From Anaerotruncus colihominis (GTDB lineage Bacteria > Bacillota > Clostridia > Oscillospirales > Ruminococcaceae), in NCBI RefSeq assembly GCF_010206195.1, contig NZ_VIQT01000017.1, forward strand, positions 22,327-86,326: DNA of 64,000 nt, read 5' to 3'. This document shows, one piece after another, positions 55,512 through 63,097 of the stretch. The position numbers were made by a program, and so were the translations under genes. The notes beneath the pieces were generated by a model. That model did no database searches and was not told where the DNA came from. It was given only the letters and a program-made list of their open reading frames with translations. How positions within the stretch are numbered: position 1 is the first letter of the stretch; each line of letters begins with the position of its first letter.

Positions 55512-56552
55512 TTATTCGGGGACAAAATCGCCGCGGCCGACAGTCAGTTCATAGCCGATGGATCGCATCCTGTTTTGCAGGCAAGCGCGGCATTCGGCCG
55601 CTTCGTCCCCTGTACAGATTTTGTTGTCATAAAGCGCATATTGCTTTCGCACGCATACCGGCGATAGATTCGGCATCACGACATTCGCTCCAGCGAGAAC
55701 GCCCCGCTCCCGGCCGTCGGGCGCGATGGTACCGAGCGCCGTCGTAGCGGGCAGCAGCGCGTTTGGCAAAATCAACCGCGTGAGCGCAACCATCAGAAGC
55801 GTCTGCCGCAGCGTCCCGGCGGGGAAGGAGGAAAACGGCGTCTGATGGTGCGGGATAAACGGGCCGATGCCGACCATCTGCGGCGACAGCTCGCGAAGGA
55901 ACAGCAGATCGTCCGCCAGGTTTTCCGGCGTCTGATACGGCGAGCCGACCATGAAGCCAGCGCCGGTCTGAAACCCAAGTTCCTTGAGCGAACAAAGGCA
56001 TTGCCTGCGGCGCTGGGGCGTCTGCTCCGGCGGATGCAGACGCTGGTAATGCGCGGGCGAGGCCGTCTCATGCCGCAGCAGATAGCGGTCTGCGCCCGCC
56101 TTTCGGTAAAGCCGGTAGGACGAAGGCTCCTTTTCGCCGATGGAGAGCGTGACGGCGCAGTCCGGCCAGGCCGACTTGACGGCGCGGATAATCCCGCAGA
56201 TGCGTTCGTCGGTAAAGTACGGGTCCTCGCCGCCCTGGAGCACAAAGGTCCGAAAGCCGAGCGCATAGCCGGCCTGGCAGCACGCAAGAATCTCCTCTTG
56301 CGTCAGACGGTAACGCTCCGCCAGATGGTTGCTGCGCCGGATGCCGCAGTAGTAGCAGTCGCAGCGGCAGTAATTGGTAAACTCGATCAGCCCGCGTGTG
56401 TAAATGCGGTTGCCGAAACGGCGGCGCGCCGTTTCGCGCGCCGCGTCGAACAGGTATTGCATGTCTTTGTCGCCGGTTTCCCGAATCAGACGGGTCAATT
56501 CTGCACGCGGCAGCGCGCGCTCGCGCCGCAGTGCGTCGATCAGCCCGCGCAC
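55512..56552 (-). CDS. hydE: [FeFe]-hydrogenase maturation radical SAM protein HydE
   Basis: 346 residues from a GTG at 56552, after AAAGGAC. Radical SAM motif NYCRCDCYYCGIRRSN (CxxxCxxC near residue 62-70), FVLQGGEDPYFTDERI and GFMVGSPYQTPENLADD. It helps build the bridging dithiolate of the H-cluster. The GTG overlaps the end of the TM1266-type gene by 13 bases. No hydrogenase structural gene is in the window. Confidence 0.95.
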   Translation of the reverse strand: MRGLIDALRRERALPRAELTRLIRETGDKDMQYLFDAARETARRRFGNRIYTRGLIEFTNYCRCDCYYCGIRRSNHLAERYRLTQEEILACCQAGYALGFRTFVLQGGEDPYFTDERICGIIRAVKSAWPDCAVTLSIGEKEPSSYRLYRKAGADRYLLRHETASPAHYQRLHPPEQTPQRRRQCLCSLKELGFQTGAGFMVGSPYQTPENLADDLLFLRELSPQMVGIGPFIPHHQTPFSSFPAGTLRQTLLMVALTRLILPNALLPATTALGTIAPDGRERGVLAGANVVMPNLSPVCVRKQYALYDNKICTGDEAAECRACLQNRMRSIGYELTVGRGDFVPE

Positions 56553-56818
56553 GAATCCAGGTCCTTTCCTGCGGATACCTTGGAATAAACCGTTTTGATG
56601 CTGACGCCGTCAAGCATACCGAGCTTGCCGGAAAGGGAGCTGATCATATCGCCTGGCGCGTCAACAACGACGCTGATGATGCAGATATTTTTTTGCCGGT
56701 AGGGAATGCCCATGCGTCCGACGATATACGGCGCGTATTCATGTAATATCGTATTGATGCGGTCGGCCGCGGCCGGTTCCTCGACAATGATGCCGATCAG
56801 CGCGATGCGTGTGTCCAT
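56540..56818 (-). CDS. TM1266-type iron-only hydrogenase system regulator
   Basis: 92 residues. MDTRIALIGIIVEEPAAADR and ICIISVVVDAPGDMISSLSG give the ferredoxin-fold ACT/NikR-like domain seen in the family that sits beside hyd maturation genes. No DNA-binding domain is visible, so the regulatory role is by family name. First gene of the hyd unit. Confidence 0.85.
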   Translation of the reverse strand: MDTRIALIGIIVEEPAAADRINTILHEYAPYIVGRMGIPYRQKNICIISVVVDAPGDMISSLSGKLGMLDGVSIKTVYSKVSAGKDLDSCAG

Positions 56819-56890
56819 AAAAATCCTCCGTTTCGCCGCGATATGCGGTGCGATTTGGTAAAGAAAGTTTCCTCTATTTTCAAAGAGGCC

Positions 56891-57310
56891 CTAACCGTTC
56901 CGGCGAATTTCAATCAAACGAAAGACGTCGTCGTACAGATCGCCTCTATCTTCCAAATCGATCATGAGCCATTTTTGTCCGTTCCCTTCTTTTGTCCGGC
57001 TGTAAATTTCCTGCAATTCCAAGATGCATTCAGGCAGGATTGTTTCAACCGATTTTCTTTCTTTTTCTCCTACAACGATCATAACGGTAAAATAAAGCTC
57101 CCGGAGATAAAGCGTGCACAAAGTTTTTCCCGCTTTTTTAAATTTGACGTTCCATCCTGCTTCCCAGCTGCAAGAACTGAATTCTATTTTTTCGATACAC
57201 TTGTACCTATTTTTCAGTTCAGAGCAGAACTGCATAAAAACGGGCGTTCTGACATATTGCCCTATTTCCTCCAAAGCAGGACGGTGCTCCTTGTCCTGTA
57301 AATTGAGCAT
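56891..57310 (-). CDS. DUF3788-like protein
   Basis: 139 residues (GAGG seven bases upstream of the ATG). The order of features, WEAGWNVKFKKAGKTLCTLYL, YFTVMIVVGEKE and DVFRLIEIRRNG, matches DUF3788, a small family of unknown role. Base composition is clearly more AT-rich than the flanking genes, a hint of later acquisition. Confidence 0.7.
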   Translation of the reverse strand: MLNLQDKEHRPALEEIGQYVRTPVFMQFCSELKNRYKCIEKIEFSSCSWEAGWNVKFKKAGKTLCTLYLRELYFTVMIVVGEKERKSVETILPECILELQEIYSRTKEGNGQKWLMIDLEDRGDLYDDVFRLIEIRRNG

Positions 57311-57422
57311 GCGAATTCCTCATTTCAAAATTTCGATTTGTGTTGAAGCTGTTGCGGCATAGCTTTTGCATCGGCCCAGGCGGCTTTCTTAATGATTTTA
57401 TAAACGGTTGTTTGCAGGCTAT

Positions 57423-57458
57423 AAAAAAACGCCGCAGCCAAACTGGCGCGGCGTTTTT
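57423..57458 (-). terminator. Terminator of an apparently non-coding transcript
   Basis: Arms AAAAACGCCGC (57425-57435) and GCGGCGTTTTT (57448-57458), with further T on the minus strand. It is too far from any coding gene on the plus strand; on the minus strand it ends the transcript starting near 57753. Confidence 0.75.
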
Positions 57459-57753
57459 GCGGCACAAAACCTCATGCGCCAAAGCGCGCTGCGTGAAAAA
57501 GCAGGCGCCAGGCGTATGAAACGTTTGCGCACCATTTTCGGATGCCCGTAGGGGCGGGAAAATAGCGCATCATTTTTTGTATAGCAAAATACACCGCCTT
57601 TTCGGTCGGGACGAACCCTTCCGGTGGGACGATTATAATGGAAAAGTCCTTTCTCCGCGGGAAAATCCCTTGGAAGGCAGGAGATCTGTTTTTGAGCAAA
57701 GCGAATCTGCCGGCAAAGCGGCGCACCGCCTTTGTGCCGTTTGATAAAACAAC
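57459..57753 (-). ncRNA. Candidate non-coding transcript between mirrored promoter and terminator
   Basis: A good minus-strand promoter (57760-57788) and terminator (57423-57458) define a unit of about 330 nt. A 112-codon frame crosses it (57472-57810), but its start lies upstream of the predicted transcription start, no ribosome site is seen and the residue composition is not protein-like. The region contains several short GC hairpins. A regulatory RNA or a decayed gene are the two options. Confidence 0.35.
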
Positions 57754-57759
57754 GACTTT

Positions 57760-57788
57760 ACTATAGCATAAATCGAATCGTTTGGCAA
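57760..57788 (-). promoter_or_regulatory. Minus-strand half of a mirrored divergent promoter
   Basis: -35 TTGCCA (57788-57783), 17-bp spacer, extended -10 TGC-TATAGT (57765-57760). Confidence 0.75.
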
Positions 57789-57803
57789 GGCGCGGCCAGC
57801 GGT

Positions 57804-57832
57804 TTGCCAAACGAACAAGCTTCTGCTATACT
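57804..57832 (+). promoter_or_regulatory. Plus-strand half of a mirrored divergent promoter (GNAT gene)
   Basis: -35 TTGCCA (57804-57809), 17-bp spacer, extended -10 TGC-TATACT (57827-57832). The two -35 regions form an inverted repeat CGTTTGGCAA (57779-57788) / TTGCCAAACG (57804-57813). Confidence 0.8.
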
Positions 57833-57866
57833 CAGTTTCAGCGATCGACGACAGGAGGATTTCAAA

Positions 57867-58316
57867 ATGATCAGAGAGGTTACAGCAGCGGACAGGGAGG
57901 ACTTTTTGCAGCTTCTCGATGAGTTTTACCATTCTCCGGCTGTGCTGCATCCGGTGCCGCAGGCATATTTTGAGCGCACGTTCCGGGAGGTCACGTCGGA
58001 CAGCCCGTATGCCCGGGCCTATCTGCTGGAATGCGGCGGCGCGGCGGCCGGTTATGCACAGCTTTCCTTTACCTATTCAACGGAAGCCGGCGGCCGTGTG
58101 ATCTGGGTGGAGGAGCTGTATGTGCGGCCGCAGTACCAGGGGCGCGGGCTTGGCGGCGCGTTTTTCCGCTTTTTGGAGGAGACGTATGCCGGGCAGACGG
58201 CCCGCATACGGCTGGAGGTGGAGCCTGACAACGACGGTGCGCGCCGCCTGTATGGCCGCGTCGGGTTTGAGGAGCTGCCGTATATGCAGATGTGCCGCGA
58301 TTTTCCGGCTGAATGA
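57867..58316 (+). CDS. GNAT family N-acetyltransferase
   Basis: 149 residues from the ATG at 57867, eight bases after AGGAGG. GNAT fold with the acetyl-CoA loop VRPQYQGRGLGGAFFRFLEE (Q/RxxGxG/A near residue 90) and RLYGRVGFEELPYMQMCRDF at the end. Transfers an acetyl group to an unknown amine. Single gene with its own extended -10 promoter and a strong terminator. Confidence 0.93.
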   Translation: MIREVTAADREDFLQLLDEFYHSPAVLHPVPQAYFERTFREVTSDSPYARAYLLECGGAAAGYAQLSFTYSTEAGGRVIWVEELYVRPQYQGRGLGGAFFRFLEETYAGQTARIRLEVEPDNDGARRLYGRVGFEELPYMQMCRDFPAE

Positions 58317-58332
58317 CGCGCGGCGCGCAATG

Positions 58333-58376
58333 AAAGGCCCGGATATCCTTTGTGGGGATATCCGGGCCTTTTTTTA
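58333..58376 (+). terminator. Terminator of the GNAT gene
   Basis: Arms AAAGGCCCGGATATCC and GGATATCCGGGCCTTT with a short loop and a T-run. It also lies just after the helicase gene end (58394, minus) and may work in both directions. Confidence 0.92.
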
Positions 58377-58393
58377 CTGCGCGGACGCGCCTG

Positions 58394-60112
58394 TTATTCA
58401 TCGTGCGTACGGCGGCGGTTGCGGTCGTTGTAGGAGGCGCGGTCGCGCCGCTGCGACGGCTTAGGCCGGAAAAACGGCTTTTCCCGGCCGCCTGCAAAGC
58501 CTCCGCGCGCGGCATAACGCGGCTTTTCAGACGTAAGCGTAAAGTGCACATCAATTCCGCGGATTTTTGCGGTACGCATCGCCTCGATGACTGTAAGCGC
58601 ATCATTTTCATACAGCTCGATCAGGGAGCCGTCCTCAAAAATATCGATTTTGCCGATCGCGCGCGCGGGCAGGCCGGACGCGTCGGCAATGGCCGCGACA
58701 AAATTAGCCGGCGTTACATTCTGCGCGCGTCCCGCGTCCGCGCGCAGAACCACGCGGCGTCCGCCGCGCGCCGGGCGTTCGCCGGGCGCGGGAATTTTCA
58801 GGACGGGAATCAGTTTTTTATCGCGCGCAGCGATCATCTGCGCAAGCGCGCAGGCGATATCGCGCATTTCACAGCCGCGTTCGGCCGCGATTGCGTCAAG
58901 CTGCTCGCCCCACTTGCCGTATTCGTCCGCCTCGAGCGTGCGCGCGACGCGCGCTGCGAATTTTTCGCGCTTTTTCCGCACGATTTCATCGCCCATCGGC
59001 AGAGGAGCTTCGCGGATATCCGCGTTGATAAAGCGGCGCAGCTGACGGATTGTATCGACCTGGCGCGCGCCGCATACAAGCGTGTGCGACATCCCTGTCC
59101 GGCCTGCGCGTCCGGTGCGTCCAATGCGGTGGATGTAGTGCTCGAACTCCTGGGGAATATCAAAATTAAAGACGGCTTCAATGTTTTCAACGTCGATCCC
59201 GCGCGCCGCCACATCGGTCGCTACAAGGATGCGCGTTTTGCCGTCGCGGAAACTCTGCATGACCTGCGTGCGGCCGGACTGCTTCATATCGCCGTGGATG
59301 CCAAGCGCCCGGAAACCGTGCTCGCTGAGATATTCAGTCAGGCTGTCGACCATTGCCTTGGTATTGCAGAACACGACCGCGCGCTTCGGGTCGTGATATT
59401 GAAGCAGGAGATTGAGCGCATCCATCTTGCGCGCCTGCGGTACGCGGTAGAAAAATTGCTCGACCGCTGCAATGGTGCGCTGGCCTGTGCGGATGTCAAC
59501 CGTCTGCGGATCGCGCAGGAACTCGTCGGTGATTTTCAGAATTGCCGGCGGCATGGTGGCGGAAAACAGGACTGTTTGACGCGTATCGGGCGTTTCGGCC
59601 AGAATGGTCTGGATGTCCTCAAGAAAGCCCATATTGAGCATTTCGTCCGCTTCGTCAAGGACAACGGTGCGCAGATCGGCAAGGCGCAGCGTATGGCGGC
59701 GCATATGGTCCATCACGCGCCCCGGCGTGCCGATTACAATGTTGGCGGCGCGCAGCGCGCGGATCTGGGCGTCCATCGGCGCTCCGCCGTAGACGGCCGC
59801 AACACAGACGCCGGGCTTATATTTGGCGAATTTGCGCATCTCGTCGGCAATCTGCATGGCAAGCTCACGCGTGGGCGAGAGCACCAGAACCTGCGGCGCT
59901 TTCAGGCCGCCTTCAATGCGCTCCACGGCGGGGATGCCGAATGCGGCTGTTTTGCCGGTACCAGTGCTGGAGCGGCCAATCACATCGGCCCCCTGCATCA
60001 GCAGGGGGATTGCCTGCGCCTGGATGCCGGTGGCCTGCGTAAAATTCATATCGCTGACAGCCTGTACAAGCTCCCGCGACAGACCGATATCCTCAAATTT
60101 TGTTTCACTCAT
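58394..60112 (-). CDS. DEAD-box ATP-dependent RNA helicase with DbpA-type RNA-binding domain
   Basis: 572 residues from the ATG at 60112. Motifs in order: Q-motif (FTQATGIQAQAIPLL), SSTGTGKTAAFG (I), VLSPTRELAMQ (Ia), VVLDEADEMLNMGF (II), FSATMPPAI (III), ARGIDVENIEAVFNFD (V) and HRIGRTGRAGRTG (VI). The C-terminus (about 450-545) has a DbpA-like RNA-binding fold (ANFVAAIADASGLPARAIGKIDIFEDGSL in parts) and an Arg-rich tail. Close to CshA/DbpA helicases that unwind rRNA or mRNA, often at low temperature. The long leader fits cold-shock type control. Confidence 0.95.
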   Translation of the reverse strand: MSETKFEDIGLSRELVQAVSDMNFTQATGIQAQAIPLLMQGADVIGRSSTGTGKTAAFGIPAVERIEGGLKAPQVLVLSPTRELAMQIADEMRKFAKYKPGVCVAAVYGGAPMDAQIRALRAANIVIGTPGRVMDHMRRHTLRLADLRTVVLDEADEMLNMGFLEDIQTILAETPDTRQTVLFSATMPPAILKITDEFLRDPQTVDIRTGQRTIAAVEQFFYRVPQARKMDALNLLLQYHDPKRAVVFCNTKAMVDSLTEYLSEHGFRALGIHGDMKQSGRTQVMQSFRDGKTRILVATDVAARGIDVENIEAVFNFDIPQEFEHYIHRIGRTGRAGRTGMSHTLVCGARQVDTIRQLRRFINADIREAPLPMGDEIVRKKREKFAARVARTLEADEYGKWGEQLDAIAAERGCEMRDIACALAQMIAARDKKLIPVLKIPAPGERPARGGRRVVLRADAGRAQNVTPANFVAAIADASGLPARAIGKIDIFEDGSLIELYENDALTVIEAMRTAKIRGIDVHFTLTSEKPRYAARGGFAGGREKPFFRPKPSQRRDRASYNDRNRRRTHDE

Positions 60113-60272
60113 AGAACGCTCACTTTCCGGGTCAAAAAAACAGGGCGTTGCCGCCATATACAGCTGCGGCGACCCGGACGTTTGATAACCCTTGTCTCAA
60201 CGGTGGCCTTTTGCCCGCCAAAGGAAAACACCTGTTCTCCAGCGGGTTTTTTTCATCTATATTTAAAATAAC
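60113..60272 (-). promoter_or_regulatory. Long structured leader of the DEAD-box helicase gene
   Basis: An extended -10 TGA-TATTAT (60284-60279) lies about 160 bases before the ATG. Near the gene, the minus strand reads CCGGGTC, a GCCGC/GCGGC hairpin, TTTTTTT, then GACCCGG (60177 to 60127), so the RNA can form a terminator-like hairpin or an outer stem whose 3' arm overlaps the GGAAAG ribosome site. Such leaders are common for cold-shock helicases; the exact mechanism is inference. Confidence 0.5.
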
Positions 60273-60432
60273 TTTCATATAATATCACAAATGAAATGCT
60301 TTGTCGCCATTCATTTATTAAATTTTATGTGAATTTTTTGACTTTAATCGGATACAAATTGTGGTAACTACCCAAATCGTGTATAAAAGGGAAAAATTTG
60401 TTTACCAAGGATAAACGAACGCCGCAAAGAAA

Positions 60433-60464
60433 AACAGTCCCGCGCCGGCAGACAGGGGACTGTT
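60433..60464 (-). terminator. Terminator of the symporter gene
   Basis: Arms AACAGTCCC and GGGACTGTT, 17 bases after the stop of the minus-strand symporter; T-run TTTTTCTTT follows. Confidence 0.8.
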
Positions 60465-60480
60465 GGATACTGTAATCTGT

Positions 60481-62001
60481 TTATTCGGAAACCTGCTCCA
60501 GGATCAGCTTGTGTGGCGCGGCGACCCGTTCATCATAGCAGGAGAAAGTGACATCCAGGTGCGCCTGTGACAGCTTTGGCGTGAAAAGGCTGACGAGAGG
60601 CGCCACAATAAGGGATGCCACAATCGCAATGGCGCCGGCGGAGGTCGGTGCGGCAAAGGGTACGAACAGGTTGAACACATTGATGCCCACGCCGGTAATA
60701 AAGCAGGCCCAGACGCCGGCGGCCGTTGCGCCACGCCAGAACAGTCCATAAACGAACGGTCCCAAAAAGGAACCGGCCAGCACGCCCCAGGAGAGCGACA
60801 TCAGCGAGGTGATGAGGCTGTTGGGATTGAGCGCGAGCACAACGGAAAGAGTGACGAAAAAGATACACAGCGCCCTGATCCAGCGAAGCTGCGCCTTGTG
60901 TTCCATGCCCTTGAAAAGGACGCCGCCAAGAAAATCAAGCGTGAAGGTCGACGACGAGGTGATGACAAGCGAGGAAAGCGTCGACATGGATGCGGACAGG
61001 ACCAGGATCATCACAACGCCGATCAATAAATCGGGCAGGCTGCCAGCGAGCATTTCCGGAACGATGTTGTCAAAAACAGGCTGTCCGGACGCAGGCGGCG
61101 TGTAGTACAGACGGCCAAACGCCCCCATGAAATAGCTGCCGCCGGCGATGATAAGGGCAAACAGCGTTGAAATAATGGTGCCGGCTTTGATCGATTTTTC
61201 ATTTTTAATGGTATAAAACTTGTGAACCATCTGCGGTAAACCGAGCGTACCAAGGCTTGTCAGTATGACGACGCCAAGCAGGCCAAGCGGGTCCGGGCCG
61301 AAGAACGAGACAAACGCGCCATTCAGTCCCGGGGCGGTTTCGCTCGGCATTTGGGAAAGCTGTTCAAACGCGCTGTAAAAGCCGCCGCGCCCATTGAGAA
61401 TTGAAACGACGACCATGACGATGCCGGCAAGCATGACGACGCCCTGCACAAGGTCGTTGAGCGCGGCCGCCATATAGCCGCCAACAACGACATAGATGCC
61501 GGTGAGCACGGCGATTCCGATGACGCACCATTTGAAATCGATGCCGAACGCCATTGCGAACAAGCCGGATAGACCCTTGTAAACCGAAGCGGAATACGGC
61601 ACCAGGAATACGAAAATCAGAACGGACGAAACGGTTTTGAGCGCAGGGCAACAGTAGCGTTTCGCGAAAAAATCGGGCATGGTGGCCGATTCAAGGTGCT
61701 TTGTCATGACGCGTGTGCGCCGTCCGAGCAGCACCCAGGCGAGCAGGCTGCCGATCAGCGCGTTGCCGATGCCGATCCAGGTCGCGGAGACGCCGAAGTT
61801 CCACCCGAACTGCCCGGCATAACCAACAAACACGACCGATGAAAAATAGGACGTGCCGTATGCAAACGCCGTGACCCACGGCCCGACGCTGCGCCCGCCA
61901 AGCACAAAGTCGCCTACGCTGCCGGCGTGCCGGCGGCAATAAACGCCAATGGCGACAGTCACGGCGAAGAAAATGACGATCATCAGAATTTTTTCCAACA
62001 T
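60481..62001 (-). CDS. Sodium:solute symporter (SSS family)
   Basis: 506 residues from the ATG at 62001 (GGGAGG nine bases upstream). About 13 membrane helices. Family marks: SVGDFVLGGRSVGPWVTAFA, TSYFSSVVFVGYAGQFGWNF, YVVVGGYMAAALNDLVQG (SSS signature region) and ASMSTLSSLVITSSSTFTLD near the C-terminal half. It imports a solute with Na+; the T-box in its leader suggests an amino acid. Candidates are PutP-like amino acid carriers or the pantothenate type; the T-box favours the former. Confidence 0.92.
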   Translation of the reverse strand: MLEKILMIVIFFAVTVAIGVYCRRHAGSVGDFVLGGRSVGPWVTAFAYGTSYFSSVVFVGYAGQFGWNFGVSATWIGIGNALIGSLLAWVLLGRRTRVMTKHLESATMPDFFAKRYCCPALKTVSSVLIFVFLVPYSASVYKGLSGLFAMAFGIDFKWCVIGIAVLTGIYVVVGGYMAAALNDLVQGVVMLAGIVMVVVSILNGRGGFYSAFEQLSQMPSETAPGLNGAFVSFFGPDPLGLLGVVILTSLGTLGLPQMVHKFYTIKNEKSIKAGTIISTLFALIIAGGSYFMGAFGRLYYTPPASGQPVFDNIVPEMLAGSLPDLLIGVVMILVLSASMSTLSSLVITSSSTFTLDFLGGVLFKGMEHKAQLRWIRALCIFFVTLSVVLALNPNSLITSLMSLSWGVLAGSFLGPFVYGLFWRGATAAGVWACFITGVGINVFNLFVPFAAPTSAGAIAIVASLIVAPLVSLFTPKLSQAHLDVTFSCYDERVAAPHKLILEQVSE

Positions 62002-62106
62002 GGCTATGCCTCCCTGCATTTTGGACAACACCCCGCCCTGTTAAAGCTTGATGCTTTACTCAGGGGAAGCAGCTTTGCTATTATGATCAAATTTTTTCGA
62101 TATGCT

Positions 62107-62394
62107 AAAAAACCCGCCCTCCGGCTATCCGGAGGGCGGGGGAAGTCCGCGTTACCACCTCGGTTTGCGCCGCACTCGCGTCCGGCGCCTCTGCGGGTGC
62201 GAACCGCCCGGTTGCACCGCGCGCTGTAACGGGCGTACCCGGCGCTTTCGCGCGGCTCCCGGAATGTAATTCAGACGGCGTCATTGCCCCGCGCCTCTCA
62301 TCGCCCGGCTGCTTTCTGTGGGGATAAAACGTCCTACTTGTTTCCGATCAACGCCATGTTTTGCGCAGAACGTTCGTGCGTTCCGCCGCTATGT
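62107..62394 (-). promoter_or_regulatory. T-box riboswitch controlling the sodium symporter gene
   Basis: On the minus strand the T-box core AGGTGGTAACGCGG (62160-62147) is followed by a terminator (12-bp arms CCCGCCCTCCGG and complement, 62140-62113) and six T (62112-62107). The 5' part (about 62394-62240) has stem I features: AAGTAGG bulge, GAAAG loop and the specifier region GAATTACATTCCGGGAGC (62274-62257). The UGGU in the core calls for a tRNA with A73. Possible specifier codons are UAC (Tyr), UUA (Leu) or AUU (Ile); UAC followed by A fits best by comparison with tyrosine T-boxes, but this needs folding. Uncharged tRNA would stabilise the antiterminator and raise symporter expression. 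Confidence 0.9.
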
Positions 62395-62399
62395 TGTCA

Positions 62400-62427
62400 G
62401 TTTAACAGATAAAATCGATAAAGTCAA
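62400..62427 (-). promoter_or_regulatory. Promoter of the T-box leader
   Basis: Minus strand: -35 TTGACT (62427-62422), 16-bp spacer, -10 TTAAAC (62405-62400). The -35 overlaps the last codons of the superoxide dismutase gene. Confidence 0.7.
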
Positions 62428-63065
62428 CAACTTTTTTCGCCGGTTTCAAATATGTAGTTTTCCTCGGCGAACTGCCAGTCGACGACGTGCCACCACGCGT
62501 CCAGATAATCGGCGCGCAGGTTCTTATATTTTAAATAGTATGCATGCTCCCAAACGTCGACACACAGGATGGGGCGAAGCCCGCGGGTGAGCGGCGTATC
62601 CTGATTGGGGGTGGAAAAGACATGTAGGCCGCCATCCGGCGCGCAGGCGAGCCATGCCCATCCGGAACCGAAGCGCGCGGCCGCTGTCTGTGTGAAAACA
62701 TCGCGGAACCGGTCAAATGAGCAAAAGCACTTGTCGATGGCCTGGGCGAGCTGGCCGCAGGGATGCCCGGCTGTCTGGCTGGGGGTCATGCAGTCGAAAT
62801 AAAGCTCGTGCGTCCAGACGCCGCAGGCATTGCGGTAAACGTCCCGGCGGATATTGCACGGCAGCTGCGCGCAGCCGCAGATGAGCTGCTCCAGCGACCA
62901 GCAGTGGTACTCAGGGCAGTCCGCGAGCGCCTCGTTGAGCTTTTTAACATAGCCGGCTTGGTGGCGGTCATGATGGATTTCGACAGTCAGCTTGTCGATA
63001 TACGGTTCCAGCGCGTCGCAGGGATAAGGGAGCGGGGTCAGTTCAAACGGGTAATGTTCGTTCAT
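62424..63065 (-). CDS. sodA: Superoxide dismutase, Mn-type residues, cysteine-rich
   Basis: 213 residues from the ATG at 63065 (AAAGG nine bases upstream; the ATG at 63074 is too close to it). All metal ligands are present: IHHDRHQAGY (first His and the gateway Tyr), CGVWTHELYF (second His) and VDVWEHAYYL (Asp and third His). FSTPNQDTPL has the Gln position used by Mn enzymes, and the Fe-type Gln near the second His is Gly here. It has 14 cysteines, far above family norm. It dismutates superoxide to peroxide, which rubrerythrin would remove. Confidence 0.93.
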   Translation of the reverse strand: MNEHYPFELTPLPYPCDALEPYIDKLTVEIHHDRHQAGYVKKLNEALADCPEYHCWSLEQLICGCAQLPCNIRRDVYRNACGVWTHELYFDCMTPSQTAGHPCGQLAQAIDKCFCSFDRFRDVFTQTAAARFGSGWAWLACAPDGGLHVFSTPNQDTPLTRGLRPILCVDVWEHAYYLKYKNLRADYLDAWWHVVDWQFAEENYIFETGEKSC

Positions 63066-63097
63066 ACACGCCATCCTTTAATGGAAAATTTAAAGTT

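Noticed and set aside
57472..57810. 112-codon minus-strand frame before the GNAT gene
   Set aside because: Its start is upstream of the predicted transcription start, it has no ribosome site and its composition is not protein-like; I treat the region as a possible non-coding transcript.
58352..60271. 639-codon plus-strand frame opposite the DEAD-box helicase
   Set aside because: The minus strand carries every helicase motif in order; the plus frame has no motifs and runs through the terminator of the GNAT gene.
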